Source: Hymenolepis diminuta | Lineage: Eukaryota > Platyhelminthes > Cestoda > Cyclophyllidea > Hymenolepididae | DNA: 64,000 nt | Reading direction: 5' to 3' | Assembly: GCA_900708905.1 (NCBI GenBank) | Contig: CAADRB010000009.1 | Location: forward strand, 693,435 to 757,434 | Shown here: piece after piece, positions 1 through 13,720 of the stretch | Layout: each line of letters starts with the position of its first letter | How positions within the stretch are numbered: position 1 is the stretch's first letter | The notes under the pieces: model-generated | What the model saw: the letters and a program-made list of their open reading frames with translations, nothing else | What the model was told of the DNA's origin: nothing | Database searches by the model: none | Program-made: the position numbers and the translations under genes

Positions 1-3000
1 TTCCAATGAACTTGTTTAATAAAAAATTCGATCATTTATTCCTTTTAACCTCTCTTTAATCAGTATCAATTCTTTTGCTCGTAAAGCATGAGCATATCTC
101 GCATGCAATGACTTCTCAGCATGCATGACAAAAGAATGTATCACAGACCTGAAGAAGTGCTTAAAATGAGGAGAAGTGAGATGCTCCAAGTATATTTAGA
201 GGGAGTAAAAAGAAGAAAGAGAAGTTAGGGATTCAAATGTGATTTACTTAATCTGAATTGTGGATTGTCTATTTCTCGACTCAACAAACCTAGAGAAGAC
301 TTGGTTATTGCCTGCATCAAGATTCGATGTCTAATTTCCTTATTATAATGTTTGACTTCAGTATTTAACTAATAGCTATTTTGTAATTTGTATTTCAATT
401 TCTGGATAAAAGATAAAATGGTTTTAATAATTTTTACTAAATCATTAATTTATTGCACATCTAATTGGTTGTGCTTTTGCACATTTTTAGCACCAACTAC
501 CATTTATTTTTACCATGTGATCATCAAACACCATTCCACCTTATAATTAGGATTCATTCACAGAATAATCATCAGATATTGTTAAATGTGAATAGACGTA
601 ATACAAACTATATGATTAGTTTAAATAATTAGTTTAAAATTATCATCCTTTACCAGTCAGTTAATAACCGTAGCGAAATTTTTTAACTCATTCAATTTAA
701 TTGGTCAGAGTGTAATGACCAGGTGTATCATTCTGTAATCTAAATTTCCTCTGTTTTACATTAAAATGGCGGCTGTTCGTCAATTTTTGTAATAATTAAG
801 GCCATCACTTTGTGAAATACAAAAAATCGAACTTCACTCTGTATTTCGGGTTATATTCATTGCGACTGGATATATTAATTATCCCCATATGCTCTTATGA
901 GACTCCAGCACATGTTATCTAATACAGCAACCAAACATACTGTCGGCACGCCAACAATCCTCTTAATCATTTTCATTCTTACCATTAAAATGGTGTCGTG
1001 GCCTACTGAAGAAATGCCGGGTGTGTCTCACTTTCTGGGACAAAGCAATCCCACAGCAATAGAAAGCACAATTTTGCAAAATACTGAAATCAAATTTCTG
1101 TGGGCGTGTACGCATGCGCTAGGATCACATTTAAATATAGAATATTTTAAAAGAAATTAGGTGAAATTTTGTACTGACATCCTTTAAAGGCAAATTATTA
1201 GAAGCAACACACCTTCAAAATCCCCCAAGTGTATGCATAAGAGGGAAGAGAGAGAAAAGGGGCTTAATTGCCTGGGTAGGTGGTTTTTTCCCCCATTCCC
1301 TCTTTTTCTCTATGTCAACACCACTTAATAATTTCTTCTCCCGGCGCTGTTTGATAGGGAAAAAGGGGGACTAGGACTGAGCTAAACTCCTTAAACTTGT
1401 GATATACATCTCTCTCTGTGATTTGTGTTTGCGTCATACGCCCTAATTGACAGATCTCTCTTTTCAAAATCTCTACCATAATTCGAGGAACTTTATATAA
1501 ACAACACTTAGTGAAAAGATACTTCCTTTCTCTTTCATGCTACTTAATTGGAACGCTGATTCAGTGAGGTTGGACAGTAAAGTATAATCAATCTATTCCC
1601 AGTTTCGTCAATCGCTCACCAATTAGAAGTGAGAGATCACACTGGAACTCCTCCACAGACAATAGCATTTTGTAAAGTGCAATTAGTGCTAAATGAGACG
1701 TTCTCGTTAATAAGCTATAAGTGGAACGTCTGAAAAAGCTGAAAAGTTATCCCAGACCCATTAAGTGTCAGTCCCAAAAAGTGTTCTAAGTTAGAAGTCT
1801 AAATAGAAACTAAATAAGCTTTTAAATGAGGTAGTCTAGAAAGTCTGTGATTTTGGTTGTCTGTTTAATATAGTTAAGCAGACAGTCTACAGTAGTTGTT
1901 TGAAAAGAACAAAAATATCTGGAGTACACTCTAAGTCTCGGCCGCTGTTTGCCTAACCGGTGAAGTTAGCCGTGTTGTGGAATATCATCCCAAATTTTAA
2001 TTTTCTGGATTTGATCAGGAATTAGTGCAGGTTGATTGTCAGCTAAATCTTAATTATTATATTATTACAACCCACAACAATGGAGAAGAACTTGAAATAT
2101 TTTTATTGTGTGAAAGCAGCTGCAATTGGGTAAATAAAGTTCAATAGGACTAAAGGAAGAGGATTGAAAAGAGAGCGTCAAAAGGGTTACTTCATTTAAT
2201 TTACAGATTCGAGCTGTAGATATTCACACAATGGGTGGTACATTGCGTCACGTTCCAAAATTTTAATTTATCAATCGTCCTCTGAATTATGCAGCTAATT
2301 CTTGTTCGCAGTGTCCAGTGTTTATTGACCGGTTGTTGGAAAAAGGTGGTCGGTCTTGTCATTTCAAATAATTTCTTCTTCCAAACATGTAAAAAGTAAC
2401 TCAATTATTTTTCTCTTCAAATAGCCATATTTACTAACTGATATAAGCTGGGAGTTTTAACATTGCAGAGCAGGTGTTTAAGTTGGGGGTTTTCCAAATA
2501 TTTATCTTATCAGTCAAAAAAAATAAAATTTTAAGCTCTAACTGGAGAATGCAATCTTGTGCTGGTGTCGTTGACAGTGACGTCAAGTTTCATAGTGATT
2601 AAAAACTACCCGATCCATTAAAGATCTACCTCAGGAATTAAGGCGTTTTCTTTTTCTAGTTACTGTCACCGTTCTCCATTTTGCTAGTTCTAACGTCACT
2701 TATTGTGACGAGAACTGCATCAGCTATAATCGTGACTGCATTTGAATTAATTTCGAATTCTCTAGGTGAAGAATTTGCTATTTGAGCTCCACTCACAAAT
2801 CGTGTCATTTTTGACTCATATGTGGTTTCTTTAATGAGAATTTCTCAACAAAGGGCTTTAAGATGACTTTTCCTTCAATCAACATAGATGATGACAAAAT
2901 CATTGTCTTGATACAAGTATAAGGCTAATTATTTAAAAAAGCATTTTCATTATGAAAAAACATTCAGATGTTATTACTCACAAGGTCTTTATCAATGAAT

Positions 3001-6000
3001 GAACGCCTCGTATTATCTCACCTGAAACCAAATGATTTCCTTTTCACAGGTGCATTCCTTGGCCTACTTCGATTAAGATAAGTTAGGATTTTTTAATAAA
3101 CTGGGCTCCTTTATTATTATTAAGATAAAACTGTTAATATATAACCATTAAGATAAAATACATTTAAAAGTGAAACAATAGAGATTATAGCACTTTTAAC
3201 TTACCTATTACCATCTAAGCTGTTCATTTAAGTACGCCATAGCTTAATTTGTCCAGACATAGTAGAAAGAATACAAAAGACGTGTAACTCAGACGGGCGC
3301 TCATATGTTGAGAAAGAATAGCTGCCCAAATAACTGTGAATAAATAAGATTGATTTCCGCCTGGTTAACGAGCTTTATTTCTTAGTGTGAGCATTCATGA
3401 ATACTAATCGAATAACTCAGTGCCCGAAGGCCAAATTTTGTCCCCAAAGTTTCAAGGAATCTGTTAAGGACATTAAATGCATTCGATTCTGATTCTCATG
3501 AACCTATAAATGCTTTATTTATAAGTTATCAATTGCATCCCATTCCACACTTAAATATTTATCACAAATGCACAGCTAATTTATCTTTCATATTTGACTT
3601 ATTGCGTAATTGAAATTTATTAGCCTTTCCAGAATTTACATAATCCATGCCCTCACATATCACAAGTAATTAATTTTATGGGAAGAAGTTTCACCCGTTT
3701 TCTGTTTAGAAAAACTGGCCAAAATTATTTTCTACCTTTTTGACGCTTTTTGTTGTTTGTCGAGATTATCGTAGTGATTCATGATTTGGTACTGTTTTTG
3801 AATGCACAGGTAAATACAGGAGTATTTTTCTTCTATTTTCAGATAGAAACGAGGCGATATTTTAGAAATTTAATTTTGTCCTAAATTTTATTGATGAATC
3901 TTTTTATGATTAACGTGATGGAAAGCGCTCTATTTCCGTTTCCAGTCCAGTTTGTTGTAATAAAATTATTCTGTGTACAACTGACAGCAAATATTAGCTT
4001 TCTACCAACCATGCGTCCTATAGCTATGAAGATTGGAGTAATGCCACTACCCAAACTCTAAAACTCGTGATGCTATTTTATTATATCCTAAAAAAACTGT
4101 TTCATGGATTATATAATAAAGAACAAAACGCATGAGCGCAGGCTTTGCCCTTGTAAATCTACTCAGTTCGCAACTGTCTCGCAATTCCCAAAACCGCTCC
4201 ATTACTGAACTCAATACCTCTAACTGCAATATCTCGAATCTTGAAGGTATTTATTACAAAGTGGCCTCAATCAAAAAGTTAGTGCTGGAGGATTTTAATT
4301 TTCAAGGACTTTTAAGATTCCACTTTTGTCTCCCCTTGATAGCTGTTATGTTAAAAAATATGAGTTTCTCTGAAAAAATCGTGCTCATAAAACAAAAGTT
4401 GATTTATCATTCTTCTGCTGTTATAAGTTGTATACTGATGCTATTCGAACAGAGGATACATAGTCTTCAAGTTAATATTTAACGAGTGGTCCTCTGTCCA
4501 ATGCCAGTTGCCCTTAAAATTTCATATCTTTAGATTTTGAGGACGCTTAATTTTCAAGACAAGCGAAAGAAAACTTTGGTTAGCGTCGATTTTCAAGGCC
4601 GGAGACTTGCATTAATTTGCATTCCCATCTTTAGAGCTACAATACTGTCAGCTGGTATAAGCCAGCTGATTTTTTAAACGGACCAAGATAGAAGAATGAA
4701 AGTGATCCAACAAATCTGGTGATGCCAACGTAAAAAGATATGAAAACGGAGATTAACTAAATAAAAGGTTAAACGAGGCTTAAGTGATACCGGATCGCAT
4801 AGTCAGCAAATGAAGATTTGTACTTTATTGGAAGTATCGATGCATTGAATTTTCCATCTTAACCAAAGGAATGTGGTTAACTGTGTTATATCCCAATTCT
4901 TCAAAGTGTTAATTTTGATATCTGACTCTTAGATTCCTAACCGAATTCATGGCTAATTGGAAGGCTGATTTAATTGGTTCGTTGGTAGTGCTACCTTAGT
5001 CCATTTGTATTTTCTTAGACCCATGAGCGGGTTGACAGGATTAGCATATGGATGATAAATTAGGCCAGGTAGAAATAAATAAAATCAAGAAAAAGTATTT
5101 TTTTGTTTTCTCTTTAGGCTCTAACTTTCAACAGGAAGTGCTTGTGATCTCTGTTAGCAGAGATATTCATGAAGGATGACACACCTAGAGCTGTGTACGA
5201 AAACCAGATCAAAAATGAACGATAACGTGTGTTAATGAAATTTTCACTTTTCTCACCCGAGCACTCGCTCTCTCTCACAGCACTTTATTTCCCTGATCTC
5301 TCTCATGTATCGGCACGATGAGATTATTACAAAGCGATGAAGATGCTAATTCACATTATTTCTAGATGATGCCGAACTATCAAATACTTTCAGTTTTTCC
5401 ATCATTTCCCAGAGCTAAGGATAACAGCTAAATTACTCTGCATAAAGAGAAATAAGCATCTAATGATGTTTTGCATGAAGCAAAAAACAGTGAATACACA
5501 AAATTTCCAAAAATTGCAAGTGCTAGAGAACAAATACATAATACTTAATGCTCTCCATTAGTTTAATTTGTGTCAATAAATCCTCATGAAGATTAAACTT
5601 AGTGTAAAATAAATGCTTATTATTGATTTTGAATAACTAAAAATTCACTAACACTTCGATCATTGTACTGTGTTTGAGTATTCCATTTTCAGCTAACCTA
5701 AAGGTTTCACTTGTTTAAGCAACGGGCAAAATTATGTGGCTTTTGGATTAACTGAAGGTCGTTTTCTGTAAAAAGCCATGATCAACTTGTTTTGACTTTA
5801 AACAAATTGTCCTCACTCAATTTAAGTCCAAATATGACTTTCTAAATTACTTCACTTGTTGAAATGAGAAAGTAAATCATGTGATTTGTTGGTTTATTAA
5901 CTTGCTCAATTCTTAGTAAATTATGTATTATACGTTTAATTTGGCCTTATTATCCATAAGCTCAATGGCTCATTAATATTTAATGAACGCTAATGGAAAT

Positions 6001-8040
6001 AAAATCCAAGTAACTCACGTATCTGCCACAACTGATCACTTTAAACTTTTCAAGAATTGATTGAGAATTATCGTACTTTTAAGTTTTGGTATAGAATTGG
6101 AAGGAGAGTTGTAAGGCTTTACTTTTAAATAATGTTTGTTTACCTAAGCATCAATCCCTCCAAACGTAGTTCTAATGGCACGTCCAAATTCTGACATAAC
6201 GAAAGTAGGTCTGATAATGAAGGATAATTAATGTTATTTACTGCGATGAATACTCTGATTACTTCATCGTTATTTATAAATAACGAAGCTCGAAGGACTT
6301 AAGGGTTGAAATATGTCCTAAACTCCCCAATGTCAAGTCATATAGTTTGGGAGAACGATACATATCCATCGTTTGTGGGCTACCTGAGGGTTGTATTTTT
6401 TCTTCAATTCCGCTTCTTTATGTGAATTAACTTTTGTAATTTCTCTCTACTTTCATGCATTAGATCTTCTCATATTATTAAAATTGAAATATTAAAATAA
6501 ATTAGAGACCATTTGAAACATCTACAACAGGAAATTGGCGATGTTAAAAAATAAAAGTCACACTTAGCTGTGCTTATGCAATGAAGTATATTTGTTCCTC
6601 GCAGCATATACCATAAAAACATAGTTCGTGTACTGTTATAGGAGGTGATACTATGCATTTACCAGTATGCCATGTTAAAAAGTGAATACTGACAAATAAG
6701 TTGGAGCTAAACGACAGTGCTCGAAGTTGTCTGTAGATCCTAGATAGGTGATTACAACAGGTACGATAGCAGGGGGTCCGAGGCCACATAAGTGCTCGAC
6801 AAGTGATCGCGGTGAGTATGAATGGAGGATGTGTCCGAGGCCATTTAAAGGTTTCGATAGGTGGTTACAATAAACTTGTGGACCTCGTAGCTTTATCATA
6901 TATCAGAAGACTGATATCAGATAACATTTTTGAACAGTCGATTTAAATAGTCTTCGAGGATACAAATCTAATTTGTTTATCAAAAAAGTCTAATAAATCC
7001 TTTTACGTCTTTCAGTTAATCTACTTTTAACAACACAATAGTTATTTTGCTTTGAATCGTCCGTTAGCAATCCACCAATTTCCTATTAAGAGTTATGAAT
7101 TTCAAAAATAAAATCTAATGGAGTCTGGTGGAATGCAGAAATCATTGCTATTTGTTGATTGTGTGTCCTTTTAGAATTTTGTAGTGCGTATTTTTAATCC
7201 ATAAGTCATTTTAATCAGAAAAACAAAAGCTATTTCTGCTTCTGCCACCACAAGGACATTTGTCATTTGAAATTACGTGTTTTGAAATCATCTGTTTTGG
7301 TTCTCTTATAAATCGATAAGCGTCTTTAATAGCCTTTTCGTCTAACAGCTATCAGGAAGGGTACACTCTCACTGTTTTTCAGGGTGTTTATGTGGACATT
7401 TTATCCATTAGTTACGTGTAACTTTGAAATAGAACGCCCGCAGGCAGTGTGTGGGCCTTAATTTAAATATGGGGTCTTTTAGATACTCAGGTAACGCAAC
7501 TGTTCGGAATTCAAAGTTCTATGAAGCCAAAACTTTGGGACCATTTTATCCAAGGAAAGAAATTGAAGTAACAATTTTACTTGTTTATTAATTTTATTAT
7601 TGATTATTTACAATCTTACATAATTGTTAGATCGTACCAAAATTTTGGATCTTTGCAAGGCATAATTTTGAGAAAGTAGAGAAAAATTTGATCAATTCCG
7701 TGTTATTTGAGGCCGTTTGAGAGGCTACAAGGCTATAGCAAGTGGTGAGCAGCGATTATTAAATTATCTGAGATTTTCTACATCACCGAAAACAAAAGTT
7801 TCGCAATTCTCTCAATGATCAGTAGATTTTTCACTATTGTTTGTCTGTCTTCGTAAGTTAAAGGTCTTTTGGCTAAGTTTGATCATAAATCAGACATATT
7901 GTTTGAATCATGGTACAACAAACACCAATATGTGTTCACTGTGAATCCTGCCAAATGGCAATGAGAAAATAAAAGTTCGTCGCCTCGGCAGGAAGCTGGG
8001 TCCTTTTAATATGAACGTTTCTTAAACTTCATCCTCTTCA
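1..8040. other. Intergenic, no gene recognised
   Basis: AT-rich sequence without a reading frame that resembles a known protein. Short open frames here have no homology I can recognise and no convincing splice partners. A short partial duplication is visible at 6744-6900: the sequence GATAGGTGRTTACAA occurs at about 6744 and 6857, and TCCGAGGCCA at about 6777 and 6835. One copy of a dispersed repeat lies at about 4028-4070, related to 58035-58080. Confidence 0.6.
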
Positions 8041-8059
8041 AGAAATCCGATGAAATCAG

Positions 8060-9560
8060 TTACTCTGATATTGTGCTGGTCATGAAAGAAGTTTTTGACC
8101 AGAACTTCACCCTATTTAACGTTCGCTTTAACTCCCTCAAACTTGTGTTCGGACATGATGAAGATCTTTATGGCTTTGCAGGTGTTGTAAGCTTTTATTG
8201 TGATAAATATAATGTCGACAACCTAAAAAAAAGAACAGTTCGGATGTCTTATTTTCATTTCTCGACTTCAAACAAAGCCTTAGTTACCATTAAGATCTCT
8301 TCCGTTAAAACCAATAGAGGAAACTTCAATGTGAAACTGCAAGAAGTGGACAAAGAAGGGGTTAAGATGGTGAATCTCAGACGCGATTCTGACGACATTC
8401 CCATGCATCTGATACACAAAATGTCTGCATCAGTGCCTCAATCCGCACAATTCGTGGTACACCCGAATCCTTCTGTTGAACAGAAATCTTCATCTTGTCT
8501 ATGCTGTCGAGGTTAGCATTTCCTTCAGCAGTGTCCTTTCGAGCAGTATTAGTGTAAACAGTGTCGAAAGATTGGACATAAAGAAGGCACGACTAAGACT
8601 AATCAGGGATAAAATTAACAAGTTTCCCACAAAAATAATCGTCACTATAAAATTAAACCAAAGTACCTCAGGTCCAACGGTCCGTATCGACATCAAGCAA
8701 AACCGGAAATATGTGAGCTTACAGATCAACGGGGATCATTTCATTTACAACTAGACCCCGCTTCAGTCATAATCATAATCTCAAGAAAGCCGTGGAAATC
8801 ATTGGATCGTCCAAAACCAGACCCAGTCTTTCTATCAGCAATCAGTGCCTGTGGTGGATCTATCAACCTGACAGGGAAAATAAGCTGTAGTGTAACCTAC
8901 AGGGAATTTAGTATCTAAACACCAGCTTATGTAGCAGATTCTCAAATTAATCTCCTTGGTCTCGACTGACGTGGTTAACTTAATCTTTTGGATCTGCTTA
9001 TAAATACCATCTGTAATCGAGTGCATTCTACTGCATCCACCAATTCATTCACAGCACAGATGATGGTCCGGCCTACTCCCGAGGTATTTTGGGAAAGTCT
9101 TGGTATATGTAATCACACTAAGAAGACATTAAAACTGATGCCGAATACTCAGCTAGTTTACCGTCCTAGGCAGCCAGTTACACTAGCAGCCATACAAAAG
9201 AACTTAAACGTTTGGAACAAAGAGGCCTTCTAAAACCTCTTTCAAAATGGGCCGCACCTATCGTTTTTGTTGTTGCAAATGGAACCGTCCATTTGTACGC
9301 TGATTATTCTACCGGTCTAAATGAAGCAGTTGTCACCCATTATTCGGTTCCTGATGACATTTTCTCGATGATAAATGGTGGTAAATTTTTTGCAACGTTT
9401 GATTTAGCAGACGTTTATTTTGTAAATTGGACTTACGCCAAATTCACGAGAGCCACTAAATGTCAATACACATCGTGGCCTATATCAATATCAATGGCCT
9501 CTAATGCCTAGTGGTAGATTTGCACTCAAAGCGGCCTCAGGTTATTCCATTAAAGGCCAT
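8060..9560 (+). mobile_element. Degenerate Ty3/gypsy retrotransposon fragment (gag, protease, RT start)
   Basis: Three consecutive pieces in different frames follow the order of a Ty3/gypsy gag-pol of the K02A2.6-like type. At 8073-8516 a gag-like frame ends in a Cys-rich stretch. At about 8740-8970 a protease-like stretch contains an LDPAS segment, in the place of the active-site LDTAS/LDTGA, and further on an LLGLD motif, in the place of LLGIDW. At about 9110-9500 comes the linker and N-terminal reverse transcriptase, with the motifs KWAAPIVFV, LYADYSTGLN and the segment GGKFFATFDLADVY. Stops and frame changes separate the pieces, and the copy ends before the YXDD box, so it is dead. I see no flanking LTRs. 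What is seen is the motifs; the family assignment rests on their order. Confidence 0.8.
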
Positions 9561-12500
9561 CACGGCTACCATGTTGATCGGTAGTCTTCGCTATGTTTTT
9601 TAACTCATGAGCTACCAGAGTTCGCTCCTCCACCAAAAGTCTTTTTACTTATTCGCCACCCTATTTTTGTGGTAAACCGGGCGCATTCATAAGAGGGATG
9701 GGACAGGTCTAATATATTAATTCTGATTATCTTTGAGTAAACTACTTGCCCCATTGGAATGGTGATTCTGTTGAGACTGATAGTTTTCTCCATTTATTTT
9801 GTCTTATTTCTGAGAAGACTATCTCTAATAGGTCCCTTATGGAGTTTTCTATCTATGGTGTTTTCAGGTTTTTTTCTTATATACGGCGAGGTAATGATGC
9901 TCTTAATTCTACTTCATAAGTTATACGTATTCTAAATTTTGAAAATTTCTATTTGAAACCAGTAAAATATACTTATGTGAAAGTCTGCATGCTTGAGCTC
10001 TTATTGGCAAAAGTGATGAAATTTCAAATAAATATTTATTTAAGTATATTATGTTAATGATGCTATTATTACTAATGGATAGGCGGAAATGTTCACAATT
10101 TTTCAATGTTAGAGAACAATAAAGCAGGGCATCAAAAGATTCCGCTAAAATTTGATCTTTGGATTCAGGTTGTACACTTTCCAAGGTCAGTGCTTTATTT
10201 TTTAACGTTCCCAAGTTCAAATATCAGGATTTCCCCTAGTGATCGAGTGAACTAACGTTTGCGGCCTCAAGAGTTTATTGATTGGCTTATTCATTTGGAT
10301 GGTTTGTTAACCGACTAAGTTGGATATATTTTTCTTCTAACAGCCAAGATCTGAGTTAATAAGATCTAAAATGACTATGGTAGACTTAACTAGAATTCAG
10401 TCACTGCGAACTCCGATGATGATACTAGTCAAATTAGCATATGTATAGCTTGTTAATATTGGGTTTCGAAAAGTTATATGATTGTGGGATCCATCAATCA
10501 GCTAAATTCGAGAGCGTGTATTCTCAAGATTAGATAAACAATTTAAAAATCTTTGTCGAATCCATATTCAAATGAAATTGTCCTTTTCGTCGCTCTTTTT
10601 GCATAAACTTTTAGATACACTCCCACTCTTAGCTATTCTCATTTTGAATAAATCTGATGAATGAAAAGCGTAAACACACTTCGGAATTGTTTAAGTAAAT
10701 GGTTCGTTCGTAATTTTCTAGCTCTATTAAAAAAGTAAAGTTGTTTAAAGATCAGACTTTTGCAAATACACGATCAATCGCGGATTTAATGGTATGAGTA
10801 ATTCACACATACCTTAAAAACACTCCGTTCCTAGACCTTTAAGAAGAATTAGCTCCAACTCTAAGGAAGCTCCATTCTATAATGTATTTAAAGTGAAATT
10901 CGTCATCATACAGCGCAGCCCTACTTATCAGCAATCAACTTGCATACAATCACGTCTTATCTCGGTAAAAATGTAGGAAGATCTTCTCTCTATTGGAGGA
11001 TTAATGCAAGTTCGTAAAATAATTGTACTCAGTTATCATCGTTGGCGGTAACCTCAAGTACATTATTCATTAACTCACAAATTTTTAGAAGACAGATGGT
11101 TACTTGAGGCTAATTAGATACCCTACGTGACAGGTACATATAACCATGATCCAAATCACGGTGTTCAACGCCTTTTTGTGCGACTCTGAAAAAAATAACT
11201 TTTTTGAAATAGTTGTGTCGATTTAATAAATAGATTTTGTGGTTTTATGATGTAGACTGGTATAATCTGATTTTGTGAAATGTTTATAAACTTAATAAGT
11301 AAACCTCTGATTAATTCAAGTATTCAATTTGTATGAACAATAATACTCAAATTTTGCATTTTCGCGAACAATTTATCTTAAATTCGAAGTTTAGTGGATT
11401 TTTGAGCAAAATTATATAAATTCCTAGTTGAGTTTCTGCTATTAGCAACTCCTATTTTAGAATATTCAACGCCAGACTTTTTTAAAAATGAAGGAATCAC
11501 TGAATCTCTCTTAATGAGAGGACAATATCCATCCATCAATGAGTCGAAATATTGAGGTTTCGGGTATGATAATGTATTTTGTATCAGCTTAGTTCTCAAC
11601 CAACCCATAAATCAAGTGATTTGATAGAAACTTTTAAAAAATATTATTGATTATCACTAAAACTAATACAAAACTTCAATGCAGGACGGATTCTGAAGGA
11701 TGGCTTCCCGCGTGCTTCTTAAAATTACTTGTAAATCCTGCATTTTACTAAATCTAATTTTAACTCTTTCTCTTTAATTTCTGATGGATCAAAATCATTT
11801 TTTATATTTTTATGTTTAATTATTTTTCAGTGAATTCCGTTCACGGACGTTTATGAACTCCGGTATTGAAAATGATCTTTTCCCCCTCCTATTGAAAAGA
11901 CCAAATTAAACTATCTACTGAAAGATGTAAAGCGAAATTGTTGGCAAAGCCTTAGTGTCTGATTATTCCTCTCCGCCTTCTTAATCAAAACTTTACAAAA
12001 GTTTAAGTATATACGCCTATCTTAAAATATTCCAACAAAGCATTAACATTTGAGGTTCGTTCCTTATTATTTTCCAGTTGTGTATTTAACCATTGTGTTT
12101 AGTGATAGTAGCGATGATCTTGGACAAAAACATACTACTCTGACCGATAAACAGACCTATCTAGTCTTGTTTAATTAAGACTAGCAGTTAAACAATGCTG
12201 TTATGAGCTTTTTTTTTTCATATTAGACTTGTGATTAACAGCAAATTTGGCAATTGGTTTTGACTTTTAAGAGGTACTCATCAGCTTGATCTAGCAGGTA
12301 AAAAGATTAGTAAGAGTTGTGAAATACTTGAGCACCAATCACTGAGCTTTATGCTCTTTTCACTCTCATACGAAGTCTCATTGGTAAACCTGAGATTACA
12401 TAGCACTCCAGCTCAGATTATTGCTATGTATTTGACAAAGAATTGTGGGTAATCATTCAAGTCTTTAACTGCCCAATAGGATGGCCTATGAAGTGAATTA

Positions 12501-13455
12501 TAGCCGATTCATGCTAATGAGCATTTTTATGTTATGAATTGTCACATCAACTCAAAATGTGAGATTCTTCCACGTGAACTCGCCCGCTCCTATTTTTTTC
12601 GGCCTTTGCAAATGGGCTTTCTTAACTCCTTTTGTAACCACAATGCTTGATGATTACGCCATCACAGATCATTTGCACTCTGGCTGGTTCGAATCGCTGC
12701 GCATCCTGTAATCCTCTAAATCAGCCAACTACCTAGCTACCTAGATGCATCTATATATCGTCTATCTCTCCAAAACGCTTTTGGAGGTTCTTATTCTTGC
12801 GTTGGGTTTTAATATAACCGTAATCTTCAGAAAAAACAATTTATCATCAGCTACGTAGTCGGTTCATTCAAGATAGGAAATGAATTAAAAACTCTGATAT
12901 CAAAATCACGATCGCTTTCGGTATGTATCGGTTGCAATAAATAAAGATGTTTGTTAATTCTGATATCCAGAGTTACACAGCTTCATATTTACTGAAAAGG
13001 AGAAAACTTTCAACTTGCATTAGAAGAAGAGCTCAATACACTTACTCGATAGAGAGAAAGATAGAGAGAGAGGAGCTACTTTCATGAGAAATCCGCATTC
13101 TACCATCTCTCTAATTAACCATTATTAGTAAGTGTGGTTGGTCACCACATCGTTGGATGGAAATTTCTTTTTCAAACTTATCTTAGGCCGGGAACCTGTA
13201 TTCTGGAGTATTCCTGATGAGAAATTCATATTATAATATCATTTTTTTCCATAATGCATGGTCAAGCCCAGTTTTATACATATGTATTGTGACTTTATTA
13301 GTCTTCCAAGTTTGCCTAAAGGCCAGAACTCAATAATAACATGAGATTACCGTAATGTTAAACTTTAATACAAAATTACGCAGGGCACATTTTAACTAAT
13401 TTTAAACTTTAAGACTAATTAGCAATATAGTATTAATTTAATTTTCCTTGCATAA
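9560..13455. other. Intergenic, no gene recognised
   Basis: AT-rich DNA with no recognisable coding segment. It includes one copy of a dispersed repeat at about 10151-10248, and at 12686-12695 an exact GGTTCGAATC, which looks like a Pol III B box but is not embedded in a tRNA fold that I can draw. Confidence 0.55.
10151..10248 (+). repeat. Dispersed repeat R2, copy 1
   Basis: Similar in the same orientation to 48086-48178. The match is strongest in the first 28 bases (TTTGATCTTTG, then TTCAGGTTGTACA with one change) and again near the end (ATCAGGATTTCCCCTAG against TTCCAGGATTTGCCCCTTAG). The middle is diverged. The parent element is unknown. Confidence 0.6.
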
Positions 13456-13458
13456 GAA

Positions 13459-13720
13459 TTATTTATTTTTATCCAACGCCTCATGACGAAAGCTGTCTAT
13501 CCATGCGTTTGAGTGTTGGATTCCATTTGAATAGTTTTCGACGTGTTCTGGAGCGTCTGAAGTAACGTTCGGGATGATGATTACGCTGGGCCTTTGGAGT
13601 CTCGAGATTCCAATGTGGAGGTCCCATGTGTCTAGACAGGCCTTCGTTGGATCTGTTTTCAGCTTGGAAGCTAAAGTTGCGTACCGAGTACGGAAATATT
13701 TGTAATAACCCACCTAGACT
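13459..13720 (-). mobile_element. Possible Ty3/gypsy RT/RNase H fragment
   Basis: A minus-strand frame contains GYYKYFRTRYATLASKLK. This resembles the LGYYRRFIPxYATIAxPL segment that lies between the reverse transcriptase thumb and RNase H in Ty3/gypsy polyproteins. No catalytic motif flanks it and the rest of the frame is not recognisable. If real, it is a small relic. It could be a chance match. Confidence 0.3.

Noticed and set aside
1241..1311. Purine-rich then pyrimidine-rich segments that look like a hairpin
   Set aside because: On pairing, the arms agree only in composition and not in register.
4132..4482. Plus-strand 116-codon frame
   Set aside because: It has no recognisable motif, low-complexity AT-driven composition, and no splice partners; considered chance.
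12686..12695. GGTTCGAATC, a perfect T-arm/B-box core
   Set aside because: No acceptor stem, D arm or anticodon arm can be drawn around it, so it is not called a tRNA gene.
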